64,000 nucleotides of DNA from Paramacrobiotus metropolitanus (taxonomy: Eukaryota; Tardigrada; Eutardigrada; Parachela; Macrobiotidae): the NCBI RefSeq assembly GCF_019649055.1, contig NW_026570232.1, forward strand, positions 1,302,001 through 1,366,000, in the 5' to 3' direction. This document shows, piece after piece, positions 45,701 through 56,812 of the stretch. The notes under the pieces were generated by a model that saw nothing but the letters and a program-made list of their open reading frames with translations, searched no databases and was not told where the DNA came from. How positions within the stretch are numbered: position 1 is the stretch's first letter; every line of letters starts with the position of its first letter. Position numbers and translations under genes: made by a program.

Positions 45701-48080
45701 GATGTTTTGCTAAGGAATCTTGAAAGTGTTTGCTGCCAAAGTGTATCAGATTGCTGCTAGAAATTTTGAGCCTGCCAAGCGTGTTAACTTTATGATTTGG
45801 ACCGGTTTTGGCTTCGGGAGAAAACTGTCTGACCTGCAATGGCTGCTTTAATCAGTCTGGCAACTGTGTTTGCGTCTGGTCAGTTTTGAAAATGCCACTT
45901 TTCTACATAGGCCTGCTTGCTGCACATATGTCTCTACAAGCAGATTACACGAGAAAGTGTTTGCGAAATGCCAGTTAATAAATCAAACGTTGACATCCTT
46001 AATGAAAACTTCGGTTATTCTCGTATTTTGCAACATTTCTAAAATATTGTATGGCGATGCTTACTTAACTTAAATTTTTTTCTGCCATATATTCTCCTGC
46101 CTGGTGTTCTGCCATATATTCTCTTGGTGAAGGTAATGGAATTTTCTCTTCGTCAGAGATGCATCATAAAAATGCTCTTTAGAATAGTCACATTCAAAAA
46201 TGCGAGCACTGTCCGATTGCTAATCAGCGGTTTGATCATTGATCATAGAATTTATGCTTTTTAATATGGTCGGCATTCTGCCTCATTTTGGGCACTAGAG
46301 TGTATCTTTGCCGATAAGAACGCATTTTCGCTGCTTAATAGGTTATCAATCGGGGCGATAATTATTGTTGTGGTTAATCTTGTACGGTAACGATTACATG
46401 AATTTCATAATAATATTACAGCAATTTACAAAAGGAAACATACAGCTGTATGTTTCCTTTTGTAGTTGAACTTTGATACTTAAAAAATCAACAAAATTAA
46501 ATTGTTGTAGAAAATTCTCGATGGTTTTGGTACAATATACATACCGAAATAAACCCGAGTTTGCAGGAAAATAATTTAATTAATGAATATGGTTTAATAT
46601 TCCAACCGGACCCGGCGCGCACGCATACGTACTTACGAGTTGCAGCCGGGTTCAAAGCCGGTTGAGTGGCGAGACGGAAGAGCGATTATTAAATGTCTGG
46701 TCTATTCTTCGGCATTGGATAATAATCGTTCGTCTGTCGCTGGGATAACATTATGCTCTTTGTTTCGTATATTTCCAGTGCATAATTGCCTGGCCTTTTA
46801 TCATCGTTTGGCTGGTCCAAGCTCCAACGGCCGACATAACAGGATAATGGGGATTTATGGCACACTGTGTGTGACAAGTTCCGCTTTAACACTGAAAAAC
46901 TGCAGCTTTATGTATTCCTAAACGACTTTACTCAAACATATTGTAGCTGTACCGCAGAAACAACATGTGAACGCGTTATTTAGTTTTCTTAAAGCATGGT
47001 GTTATAAAATATTCGACCAAAATTGGTTGTTGGGCGCAGACGTGAAGCGCGCAAAACAAAACAGATGCGCTATTAAAAAATACAAAAAAAAACAGTACGT
47101 TGATGCAGAAATTGTATCGCAAAGAACTTTGAAAACGTAATATTTATTGTAATGTTCCATTGAAAATATCTGTATTTGGGGTTTAAACCACTTCAGTACA
47201 GTCGCAATCGATTTAACATTTTATGGTTATGTTTGGGGAACACCGCGACAAAAAATCTGTATGATACGTATGCAATATTCATAAGCTTTTATTTTTAGGG
47301 ACATACTGCACTTACTTACACCCGGTTTGCTAAAATTTTTTTCTTTTACAGAAACCGGATGAATCTTTCACCGACGCAAACATTATACTTGATAGTCAAC
47401 AACAAATCGTTGGCCAATATGAGCAAAACCATGGCGGAAATTTATCGCGAGGAGCGCGATGAGGATGGATTTCTCTACATGGTAAACTACAGAACTCAGA
47501 CAAATTTCTACATAAATTGTAATTATTTCATTTTCTGAAGTGATTGTCTTTTTACGTATGTTAGTTGTTGATTTCAATAAGCAGCTTTGTTACTATTCTG
47601 ATTTTTCTAGCTTTTATCTTTACGTTTTGTTCCGTGTCAAAAAGTAAAGAGTAGCTTTTTACTGCTGTTTTAAGCAATCATGGATCCGTATTATCCAAGA
47701 ATCGTGCTACTTATTTGTACTGTACTGTTACCCTGCACTTGCCGAAATTTCGTACAGTGTGCCCAGTTAGCTGTTGTATGCCGTCTATGTGAATCGTGAT
47801 AGCGATCGTACAACGTACGCATGGCTGCACTAGTGAAACTTTCGGCAAGTGCAGGGTAACAGTACAGTACTTTATTGTAATAAATAACTCCGATATGATT
47901 AAATTAGCAAGGCGAGAAGTTTTGAACTGCAGCGTGTTGATTTAGTTATCAAACCGATGCGCCAGCGTCTAGAAGGTTTCGCACAAATGTAGTAATAGCA
48001 AAGCTTTTAAATATGATAAATTTGTCTGACATTGTGTTTTGATTTTACAGGTATACGCCTCACAGGAGATGTTTGGTTGA
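42767..48080 (+). CDS. MAP1LC3: LC3-type ATG8 autophagy protein ending at the conjugated glycine
   Basis: ATG8/LC3 is attached to phosphatidylethanolamine on autophagosome membranes. Six in-phase exons: 42767-42887, 43071-43126, 44033-44084, 44176-44230, 47352-47481 and 48051-48080, giving 147 residues. After a 26-residue N-terminal extension the LC3 fold is plain: SFKQRKSLE, SHPLKIPVIVEKYYKE, EKEKYLVPPEISMSQFVAVI, RNRMNLSPTQTLYLIVNN and EERDEDGFLYMVYASQEMFG. The stop follows this glycine directly, so no propeptide has to be removed by ATG4. Basic FKQRKS and the longer N-terminal helix place it with LC3 rather than GABARAP. Intron 4 starts with GC (GCAAGT), the only GC-AG intron I found, and is 3.1 kb long; intron 5 holds a 154-bp MITE. 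Confidence 0.95.
46427..46464. repeat. 38-bp perfect palindrome
   Basis: Two 19-base arms meet without a spacer around CAGCTG, inside intron 4 of the ATG8 gene. Confidence 0.9.
47717..47870. mobile_element. MITE with 31-bp perfect terminal inverted repeats
   Basis: The ends 47717-47747 and 47840-47870 are exact reverse complements beginning GTACTGTACTGTTACC. The 92-bp interior is unrelated. It lies in intron 5 of the ATG8 gene. I see no certain target-site duplication. Confidence 0.8.
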
Positions 48081-49419
48081 AAGAAAACAGTCTGCATATT
48101 TCCTACCGTGATTTTCAGATGGAGACATCTTTTTGCCTGCTCTTTTCCGGCATTTTGAGTATTTTTCTTCATAAATGTGACGTGAAAAAATACGAAAAGC
48201 AAATTCGCACACGTTCTGTTCCGTCCGTCCATCATGACAAAATTATGTGGTGAATGGTTGGTGTCACTGGATGGCTGCCTGCGCCCGCCCGTAACCCCAC
48301 CCATTGTTTTCCTGATTGTGGACTGATCATGAACCCTGTTCTCTGTGTTTCTTTCTGATCCGATATTGTAATTCGGTTAAAACAGTATAATATGTATATC
48401 TCTGGTTTCGATTATATTATGGGAAATTTTGTTGATATTCATACGATTGCTTTTGCTACAAGTGTCCGGTATTTGCCGATTTTTTTTGCTTTGGACTTCA
48501 GTTTTTCTTCGGTGTTATTCTGGGTTTATTTGGCGGTGTTCTGTGGTGTCGTTTTTCCAGGTTTTTTTGCATTTATGGCGTGCGCGGGAACTCAGAAGTG
48601 TTGTTACTGATTTTGAGATAAAAAATAAATACCGGACTTGAAAACTTAATGAGGGTGATGGTGAACGCGGTTGGCTGTGTGTATATCAGGATTTTAAATA
48701 AATATTAGTTATCATAATAACTATTGAATCGTTTGAATGTACCCAGCTTGTTATAAGCTTATTGACGTTTTGAACCTTCTTTGATGTGATACATTTAAAC
48801 ATTATCGACCAAGTAAGTACGTAATACGTATTCACTATTCACCAGTTTAAAAGACCAGGTCCACGTGCGTAAATGTTGATACTATGATAATTTGCTGTCT
48901 TCTCTCTTCACATTTAAACGTCTTGTAGTAGATCCCTTTACAGCATACAGATACAAATACCACATCCAGGAGCTGTGAACGGGGGTTGTATGCGAAAGCA
49001 TAAACAAAAGTAACTCCATAATTTTGGTCATGACTTTGTTATATGACAATTATAAGCGTTTAATAAACACTTAAAAACGAATGAAAATAAAATAAACAAT
49101 CCTAAACTGCTGATTCCGGAGGAAGCCTTGGTGCTGTACAAAGTCCACGAGATTCTGGATGCATTCTCAAAGGGAAGACACGCTAACGACTGGCGTAGTG
49201 CAGAGCATATATGGTCAGTCTGCGCAACGACCTCACTTCCAGTTCGAAATTCTGCCGTCCACAGTTATCCTCAAATCGCCGATCCCCAGCTTGCCATTTT
49301 CGTACCACCTGCATAATACCAAACATGCATTACCATAATATGTCGGTACTTTGCAGCTGGTGGTGGAAAATTATAAAATTATTAATTTCGAGTTTTAAGA
49401 GACAAGATTTTGTCACATA
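48081..49419. other. Intergenic region downstream of the ATG8 gene
   Basis: AATAAA at 48624-48629 may end the ATG8 transcript. At 49090-49316 the plus strand has a coding-like stretch (IPEEALVLYKVHEILDAFSK and on to a TAA at 49314-49316) with no family or splice context; it may be an exon or gene fragment and is not called. Confidence 0.35.
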
Positions 49420-50715
49420 TACGAGGGTTGTTAGTTATGTTCTGTCGTGCGTATATCAGTTATGAAACTAAAAATATCAAATTATTATTAAAAAGTAGAG
49501 CATATCATAACTGTAATAGTAGGCTAATGGCCGAGTCAATGGCCGCTCTCGGTGGCAGTCAGCGTGAGTCAGAGCACGACTCACCCGCACCAAATTTAAT
49601 TCGCAATTAAAAATGGCGCATTAACACCCGAACGTAGGCTTGCGCTGTTTCACATTAAAATTTTTTAAAAAACTGGGATGCAACCCATTGACTATCTGAA
49701 GTGCTTGTTATGTTGGTGATTAAATGTTCTTCTGCGTGAACTACTGAGCGCTTGTCTTGTGGTTTTTATTCTGGAATTTTAACAAGGCATGGCGAGAGGA
49801 GATCGGAACAGTCTGTTTGTTGAGGAACCTAAAATAGCAAGCCATTCTGTTGCGCGTGGCAGACACCGATCCCCAAATGTGTTTGTCCGATGGATGGACA
49901 GGGAAGCATAGAGCAGATCCCCAGTAACAGATTCCGTATTGCGCGTGGATCTGATTTTTAGCAAGGCGGAGTACCGTCGGGCACAACTTACGCTGACTAG
50001 TGGTTACTGGTGCTTTTGCATTTAATGCTCCTTAGCAAAGCCAAACTTCTCTCATTTAGCTATCAATCCTAAGACTACACTCACGACAGATCCTGATTTG
50101 CTTAGCGCCATACTTGGTGGAAGCAGCATAACAGAACAGGGTTTTGTCAATGGAGTGGGAGACCAAGAGCCAAAAAGCATTCGAAGAAACGTTTATGTTG
50201 GTGCGCCTCCCGCAATGAAATTATTTCAGAAGCCTTTTCTGTCGGAAATAACTATCAAGCGTTTACAGTAATCTGCAAATACCTTGATAACTTTCTTTGA
50301 GAAAACGCAAAAATTGGAGGCGGGAGGTGGTCGACTGGTGTAATTGGCACCACGACGGACCCAAACCAAAACCTCTAAATATTAAAAAATTGTTTTACTT
50401 AATCCATAGTTCGGATATTCGTGTAACCTAAATATTCGATAAGCTTGATCCTGCATAGGTTCAAAATAATTTCCGAATCGGAAAGATTCGTTGCGGAGAA
50501 ATGAAATAACAAAAAATAAGAAAATTAAACGAAATTTCCAAGGTGCCATCATTCAAAAAATTTATAACTTTTTTGTGTCGTATTTACAAATCTGGCAACA
50601 GATGAAAACGATGCCTTAGGAGTTCAGTAATAGTAATATGAAAATAATATAATAATTGCATGAGTCCAAAAATAAATAAAAGTAATACGACAGAACATAA
50701 CTAACAACCCTCGTA
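49420..50715 (+). mobile_element. Decayed mariner-like DNA transposon
   Basis: Inverted repeats of about 29 bp (TACGAGGGTTGTTAGTTATG at the left end and its complement at the right) bound a 1,296-bp unit flanked by TA on both sides (49418-49419 and 50716-50717). Size, TA duplication and a terminus with CGAGGGT fit the Tc1/mariner group. The interior has stop codons in every frame; a plus-strand fragment around 50150 reading SMEWETKSQKAF recalls the mariner motif SMEWRHKGS. No intact transposase remains. Confidence 0.75.
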
Positions 50716-50760
50716 TAAATAGAAGTATCGTTAATCTTTTCGGAACCAGTTAATTCTACT

Positions 50761-52812
50761 CTATCGGACCTGCCACGGTATGAGGTCACCAGTTTCCCGT
50801 TCCTTCTTCAAATGCCACACTGCCTTCCAGTACAGTTTGGGCGGGACCTTCGGGCATGCTTCCTCCAGCTTGTCCAGTAGAAATCCAATATGGACTCCAG
50901 TCGTCACAATAACCGTGGTCACCATCTCCAGGGTTAGCGCTTCGTGGCCAGAAGCGCCAACAGTATATTTCCCAGGCTCCGCCTCCGGGTTTTGTGCTTC
51001 CATTAGTTCCCGCACTGATACTTGCTTCAGAACCAGCTTCGCACACACACGGCTCCACTCGGAACGCCACTGCAGTCGCACCGGATCGGAGTAATCGAGT
51101 AGACTGCGCGCCGACATCCCAAGCCGGCAAACAATGATGACCGGCACTTTGACCTTTTTAGCCGTCAGCATTTCGGTAAGGATTTGCAGGGGAGCGCGAG
51201 TGGCGGTTGGCTGTGGGTGACCGTCATTCACAATAAGTACCGTCTTCGTGAAGTTGGTGACCTTTTTGTGAAGCACCATGGCTAGCTGCTGATTGTCACA
51301 TCGTCTCACGTTGATTGTAACCGTAGAGAATGCGGTTGGAGATAGTAGCACTGAGTTCCAGCATCGGCATACGCGGCGGCAGGTCAACTGTGTGAAAATG
51401 TCGAGGAAGGAAAACGCTTCGGTGAGGATTTCTACAGGAACCAGGCCGATGCGCATCGGCTGGAGGCTGTCCGGTTCTTCCGCGTTTTTCATCTAATAAC
51501 GTTATTGCAATTTTAAATGGGCGTCTGACTTGTGCGAGGTAAAATAAAAATTTTATGCTAGAAGAAACCGCTTATTTTTACCGAAATAGCTTGCCGGGGC
51601 GTCGAAATGGGAGCGAGATTTAACAAGACGTCTTTGTCGAAACACGGGTTCGTCCCCGCCTCTTGATAATGATCAGCCAAAGAAATCTCTACCATTCTGA
51701 GAACAGCCGCCTAAAAAGAGAAGGTAAAGTAAATTTTGTTTTTGCACATCAAAAATATGCATTACTTAGAGTACCCTAGGAGTTATGAATGCTCATTGCG
51801 AAACCATCGCTGTGGTGACGGGTACGATGCGGACCAGAAAGGTCACACAGATTTGTGTTATAAACACGCCCCCCCCCCCTCCCTGCAGCACAGCTTTCCG
51901 CGGCTTGATTTTTTCCGTACGCGTAAGCTTTAATGCGTTAACAATGAACATATACACTGTACATGTATCAAAATGATTTAGTTTTCCTAAGCGATAGTTT
52001 TCCCAAACTACATTTATTCTAGCAATCGTACTCACGTTTTTCGACTGCTTATACTAACTTCGGAAGTTTATACTAACTTCAGAAAGGATTTTGTAATACG
52101 AATACTTCGTTCATTCTGCACGTGAATTTGTTTCACAAAATATATGGTAGTATACCACGCTGCTACCGAAATGTATTACACCAATGACACTAATTAAACT
52201 GTGGTACATTACTGACAGAAAAACACTTACACATTTGTTTGACGAGAGGGGCTTTACAGCGGATGAAATGTAGGCCAATCCCGTTGTGGTCAGCTGCACC
52301 CAAACCGTATTCGTATGCTCGTTCCACACTGCCGCAAATCTTTGCATTTTGGTCACCTTTTTTAGCTCATCGCTCCATCTGGCAATGTCAACAATATGCT
52401 TGAAGTACGTGTTAGAGCATGTCCATTCCTGCTGCGCACTTTCCAGCGGCATGACCTTTTCCCATCGCACCACATCTCGCGCAACCTGCCCGTCGAGCTC
52501 AATCTCCACAAACGCATACTGCAATGCGGCATTGCCGGCAAGAAGTGTGGAAGGATACCATCTCCACGGCTGGTTCGGTGCGGGTTGTAGCAGTGTCCGT
52601 ACGCGATCGCCAACCACAGCGGGAGGATGAACAGGCTGGTCGCGGCACCGTGCCATGCTGACCGTTTCCGCACGATGGTTCGCACAACCGAAATCAATGG
52701 TGAACCGGCCACCGACAGGATCGACGTCGCAGATCATTCCGTGCCTGATCGATTTATCATCGTTGTCGCGCACCGCGACCGCACCGAAGCGCCAAACATC
52801 CACCCGAAACAT
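50761..52812 (-). CDS. F-box protein with uncharacterised N-terminal domains
   Basis: F-box proteins are substrate adaptors of SCF ubiquitin ligases. Exons 52812-52231, 51710-51582 and 51492-50761 give about 480 residues, all joined in phase 0. The F-box starts near residue 250 (LVPVEILTEAFSFLDIFTQL then CRRVCRCWNSVLLSPTAF). Before it lies a compact, Trp-rich region (MFRVDVWRFGAVAVRDNDDK, GDRVRTLL, RWYPSTLL, FVEIEL) with the rhythm of small beta-barrel reader domains, then a helical linker. After the F-box comes a 200-residue alpha/beta region (TKTVLIVNDG, VPVIIVCRLG, TTVIVTTGVHIGFLLDKLEE) without LRR, WD40 or kelch repeats. I do not recognise the substrate-binding part. An F-box in the middle of the chain behind such a domain is unusual. 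Confidence 0.8.
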
Positions 52813-53230
52813 TTTGAGATCTCCTTAGTTGTATTTTGTGTCGAGCAAGTAAGTAGTAAGTACTTAATAGATTACAGGTTTTCAACAAAGAAAACTTTAA
52901 AACGATGAAAAGAGTAATATAATTTCAAAACCACATATAGTACATACACACAAAACCTAATGCTGCCGGGGCAAAAGATTGTCACCGCGCTTCGGCGAAT
53001 GCAAATGTTAACTTCTCTTTAATTGAATGACGTATCCAGAATTATTGGGAAATAAATAAAAAGTAAGCTTACTCTCTACAACGCTCTAGCAAAAATATTA
53101 TTAATTACTGTTTGTGCTTAAATATATACGGTATTTTCGGCCTGATTGACCCGTTGAAACCTGCTTTTGCGTGCTGCAGTCGGTCTTGGCTTTTGATTGG
53201 CCCGCCGCTTCGACTGGCTCCAGACTTCGG
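52813..53230. other. Upstream region of the F-box gene
   Basis: AT-rich sequence with no second gene seen. Confidence 0.4.
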
Positions 53231-53652
53231 AGGGCCCGCGCTCAAGCTCTGACTCTGACTCTGACCGCTCAAACTCTGACTCTGACTACTCAAAGTCTGA
53301 CTCTGACTGTCTAAAGTCTGACTCTGACTCTGGATGAATTACCTAAGAATAACCTAAGAAACCTAAGAAACCTAAGAAACCTAAGAAACCTAAGAAACCT
53401 AAGAAACCTAAGAAACCTAAGAAAACCTAAGAAACCTAAGAAACCTAAGAAACCTAAGAAACCTAAGAAAACCTAAGAAAACTAAGAAACCTAAGAAACC
53501 TAAGAAACCTAAGAAACCTAAGAAACCTAAGAAACCTATTAAGAAACCTGAGAAACCTTCAGAGTCAGAGTCAGACTTTCAGCGGTCAGAGTCAGACTTT
53601 GAGTAGTCAGAGTCAGAGTTTGAGTGGTCAGAATCAGAGTCAGAGTTGGAGT
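53231..53652. repeat. Foldback structure around a 9-bp tandem array
   Basis: The centre (about 53340-53560) is a tandem array of AAGAAACCT with few variants, more than 20 units. It is flanked by inverted arms of about 90 bp (53231-53333 and 53560-53652) made of CTGACT/AGTCAG-rich repeats; the right arm is nearly the complement of the left. The array is itself telomere-like in simplicity, but I cannot link it to a known telomere. Confidence 0.85.
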
Positions 53653-53754
53653 CTAGGCCACTTCGGAGTGGTCAGTGTCACAAGACTCGCAACCCACAAG
53701 AACTGGTCACATCCTGCTTGATAAATCAAGTACGAGTATTGTAAACCGCCTAAC

Positions 53755-53880
53755 ATTTTAAATTTAAAATTTAAAAATTCTTTTTAATTTTTAAATTTAA
53801 AAATTTAAAAAATTTAAAAAAAAAATTAAAAAATTTTAAATTTAAAAATAAATTTTTAAATTTAAAATTTAAAAATTCTG
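53755..53880. repeat. AT-only palindrome cluster
   Basis: A run almost wholly of AAATTT and TTTAAA words with self-complementary halves (TTTTTAAATTTAAAATTT at both ends). Confidence 0.75.
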
Positions 53881-54421
53881 TAGGCGTTCATGGTCTTTTC
53901 TTTTACGGAAAGCTGGCCGAACATTTCAGAACTTTGTGGTATTACTGCACTTCGTTATTCTACAGATACCGTATCTCTTCTATTTTCTATTCTATTATCT
54001 CAACACGTCGAATGCACAGCCACACAGGGATGGAATCATAACAGATTTTCCGAATCCGCTTCCTGCTGAGCTTCCCTCACGTGTGATTAGTTGATTATCA
54101 GAAAAGTTCTCTCTGTTGCGGTTGACCGCTGCCCTTTACCTCTGAAAAACCTTCAATCGCACTTGCAAAAAATCATCGAGTAAAATGATCAATCTCAAAA
54201 TAAATAAATACAATACGGCCACGTCACTGAAAAAACACCAAATTAAAAACAAGAAGCTCCGCGCGCGCGCTGCGCCCCGTCGAAAACCGGAATCAAAAAA
54301 CATTTTTCAAAGCAGCATCCACCGGCTGCCACAAATAACACTTCTAACAGAAAAAACAAAAAAAAAGGAAACATGGTATGTTCGACATGCAATCACGATG
54401 CACCACCGCCCCCGCCGGCCT
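53881..54421. other. 3' region of the PP6 catalytic gene
   Basis: It is probably the 3' UTR and flank of the minus-strand gene. No other gene seen. Confidence 0.4.
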
Positions 54422-55995
54422 CTACAGGAAATACGGCGTGATCTGCCGCGGCGGCACCGTCCGCAGATTATCGGCCACGGCGTGGAAGATCTTGGCGTTC
54501 CGCTCCATGGCCGTATTGAACTCCAGGATGGCCGCCACATTGCCGCACCGGTAGCAGTAGTTGGGCGCCGACCACACCGTCACCAGCTGGTTGTTGAACA
54601 CGTACTTGATGCCCTCCTGCACCAGTTGGTGGGCGCGCGCCAACAGGTCCAGCTTGTTGATCTCCATGAACTCCTTGAGGACCTTGGGCCCGAACAGCCA
54701 GCCGGCGCCCCGCGGTGACGTGGCCCACGAGTCCACTTCATCCGGGTCCGACCAGACTAGATCACAGAAGGCGCCCTTGTGCGGAATCTCAATGTTGCGC
54801 TCAATGGTGCGGATTTGGTCGAGGGTGGTGATGTCCGGGGACAGACCGCCGTGCACGCACAGGACGGTGTTGTCGATTAGGGCCGCGATGGCCATCACGT
54901 CGAACAGTTTGCAGAAGGCTTTCCAGGCATTCGCGTTGCCGTATTTGCTCAAACATTCATCTGCAACAACGAGAAGGTTGTCAGAACAGTTGGACATGCA
55001 TGCAGTTTTCGTCCGCAGCAAGCACTGTACAACACGTACAATGCGCTCTCTTTCTCTAATCGTTAAATGACTTCTTTAATTTCTTATGTTTTAAGTACAA
55101 AGTAGTATGATTAAATTCACCGGAAAGTACGATCGCCACTCGCGGTACCGTATACAAATTTTAATCTTTATTACGTAACAAATACTGTATTTTTGCATAA
55201 AGAAGTAACAAAATAATTATTTACACTCCAGCGGCTCGAGACAGATTAGAATTTAGAACGAAGTATTTTCAAATAAGCAGCAGATTGTGCTAACTGACCT
55301 GCACCAAAATAAAAGTTCAAGATTTTTAAACTGTGTTGTTTTATTACAATTTTAGGAACTAGAAATGTAAATACAGAAGTTAAAAACAAACTCAACAATT
55401 CCAAGTTACAATTACATCGTCTTGGAAATTCCTTTGGGACTCTAACTTCTATCAAAACCCTGTAAGCACAGCTGTGGAAAAATTAGTGGTACAGGGACAT
55501 GACGACACACTGCAGTTGCGATAACCAGCTGCCCTACATATCAAAAATCCTAAGGAAGAAACTACAAATCGCTAACTTCTTTCCCAACTGTTAGCACGCT
55601 ATATTCTTACCATAAAATCCATAAACCTGAGTGATTTGCCGACTCTCATGGTTGCCTCTTAATAAATAAATCCTGGTGGGGAAACGAGCTTTGAGGGTAA
55701 GCAGGCGGGTCAAGGTCTCCAGTGAGTAGTAGCCACGATCGACGAAGTCACCCATGAAAATGTATTTGGTGTGGGGCACCTGTCCGCCTGTACGGAAGAG
55801 CTCCTCCAGGTCGTAGAACTGTCCATGAATATCACCACACACCGTAACCGGAGTCTGCACATCCAGGACGTTGGCCTCTTCGACCATGATGTCGTGACAG
55901 AAGTCAATCAGTTTCAAGCATTCGTTCTCGGGCAGATACTTGCAGTCTTTGGCGATCTCCACCCACCGATCCAGATCTGTCGTCATAACCTCCAT
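54422..55995 (-). CDS. PPP6C: Protein phosphatase 6 catalytic subunit
   Basis: This PPP-family Ser/Thr phosphatase acts with SAPS regulatory and ankyrin subunits. Exons 55995-55611 and 54960-54422 join in phase 1 within GFYDEC to give about 307 residues, the family's usual length. Metal-binding and catalytic motifs are intact: [49 protein letters not shown] and [13 protein letters not shown]6-specific marks are the start ([18 protein letters not shown]), [27 protein letters not shown] and the methylatable end TPYFL. The 650-bp intron has no special features. Exon 2 is much more GC-rich than its surroundings. Its regulatory partner is the SAPS gene at the left of the window. Confidence 0.95.
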
Positions 55996-56130
55996 GGTTG
56001 CAAATTAAAAAGGATTAAATATATTGCCGATAAAAAAGATTAATAAAATCTCCACTTCGGGTTCGAATTCTACTTCACATCCTTTCCAGTGTTTTTTCCG
56101 TACAGGTACAGAACGGACGCATGCAAATTC

Positions 56131-56463
56131 TTAGCTGCCCAGTGACAAATCACGATTCCGCTTTCGATAGATGAAGCTCGCACCTTCCGGAAATAAAATA
56201 TTTAAATGTGGGAATTCCCACGCTATAGGTAAAATCAGGATAAAACTTCCTTCGATTATTTTGTACTCCTCGTCGTCGTGAAAATCTTTTGCTTCCTGAC
56301 AGATTCCAGAAGAGACAAGTGACAAGACTGCTGTCTGTCTGTCTGCAATTTCACAACTTGCGTAGGCGTCGAGACAGTGGTAGAGGACACACGGCAGCAT
56401 GAGCCACACCTCGTTACGCAGTGTGCACTGCGGTTTTATTTTGCCCCTTTTGATGAAACACAT
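56131..56463 (-). CDS. Unassigned 110-residue protein
   Basis: A single-exon frame from ATG to TAA encodes MCFIKRGKIKPQCTLRNEVW, a Cys- and Leu-rich middle, an acidic stretch (FHDDEEYKIIEG) and hydrophobic SFILILPIAWEFPHLNIL, ending LSLGS. I recognise no family. It lies 136 bp upstream of the PP6 catalytic start on the same strand and 350 bp from the divergent tubulin cofactor B start. Composition looks coding, but the absence of introns and of homology leaves doubt; it could be a misread 5' UTR region. Confidence 0.35.
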   Translation of the reverse strand: MCFIKRGKIKPQCTLRNEVWLMLPCVLYHCLDAYASCEIADRQTAVLSLVSSGICQEAKDFHDDEEYKIIEGSFILILPIAWEFPHLNILFPEGASFIYRKRNRDLSLGS

Positions 56464-56812
56464 AAATAGCTTAAAATGGGACACTTAAAGAAAATTAATT
56501 TTAAGTTGTGACAAGTTAGACAACTATAAAACGTTGGAAAAAGCAACACAATCAAAACAAATAAAAACGGTCCGGTAAACGGCTTAACATGGTGTCCCCG
56601 CACCCTTGCCTTATAGCTCCACTCCGTTACGCTACGAATCTGCGGTGTTTTTGCAGTTTTTGTTTTCTCAACTTTTTTACTTCCAAGCGACAGTTAGAAA
56701 ACTTTGATTTTCATTTTACATAGGTGTCTGTTCCACTTCCATATCGTTCCATTTGCCTGAGTGCGAATTACACCTTTGGCTTTGATTGACGATATCGTTG
56801 TTCCCGTGCAAT

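Noticed and set aside
46620-46680. tRNA-like B-box word GGTTCAAAGCC
   Set aside because: No matching A box or cloverleaf stems on either strand.
53105-53293. Minus-strand Ser-Gln-rich ORF
   Set aside because: Low-complexity reading of the CTGACT repeat arm, not a gene.
54185-54718. 177-codon plus-strand ORF at the PP6 catalytic locus
   Set aside because: Mostly antisense of the GC-rich PP6 exon 2.
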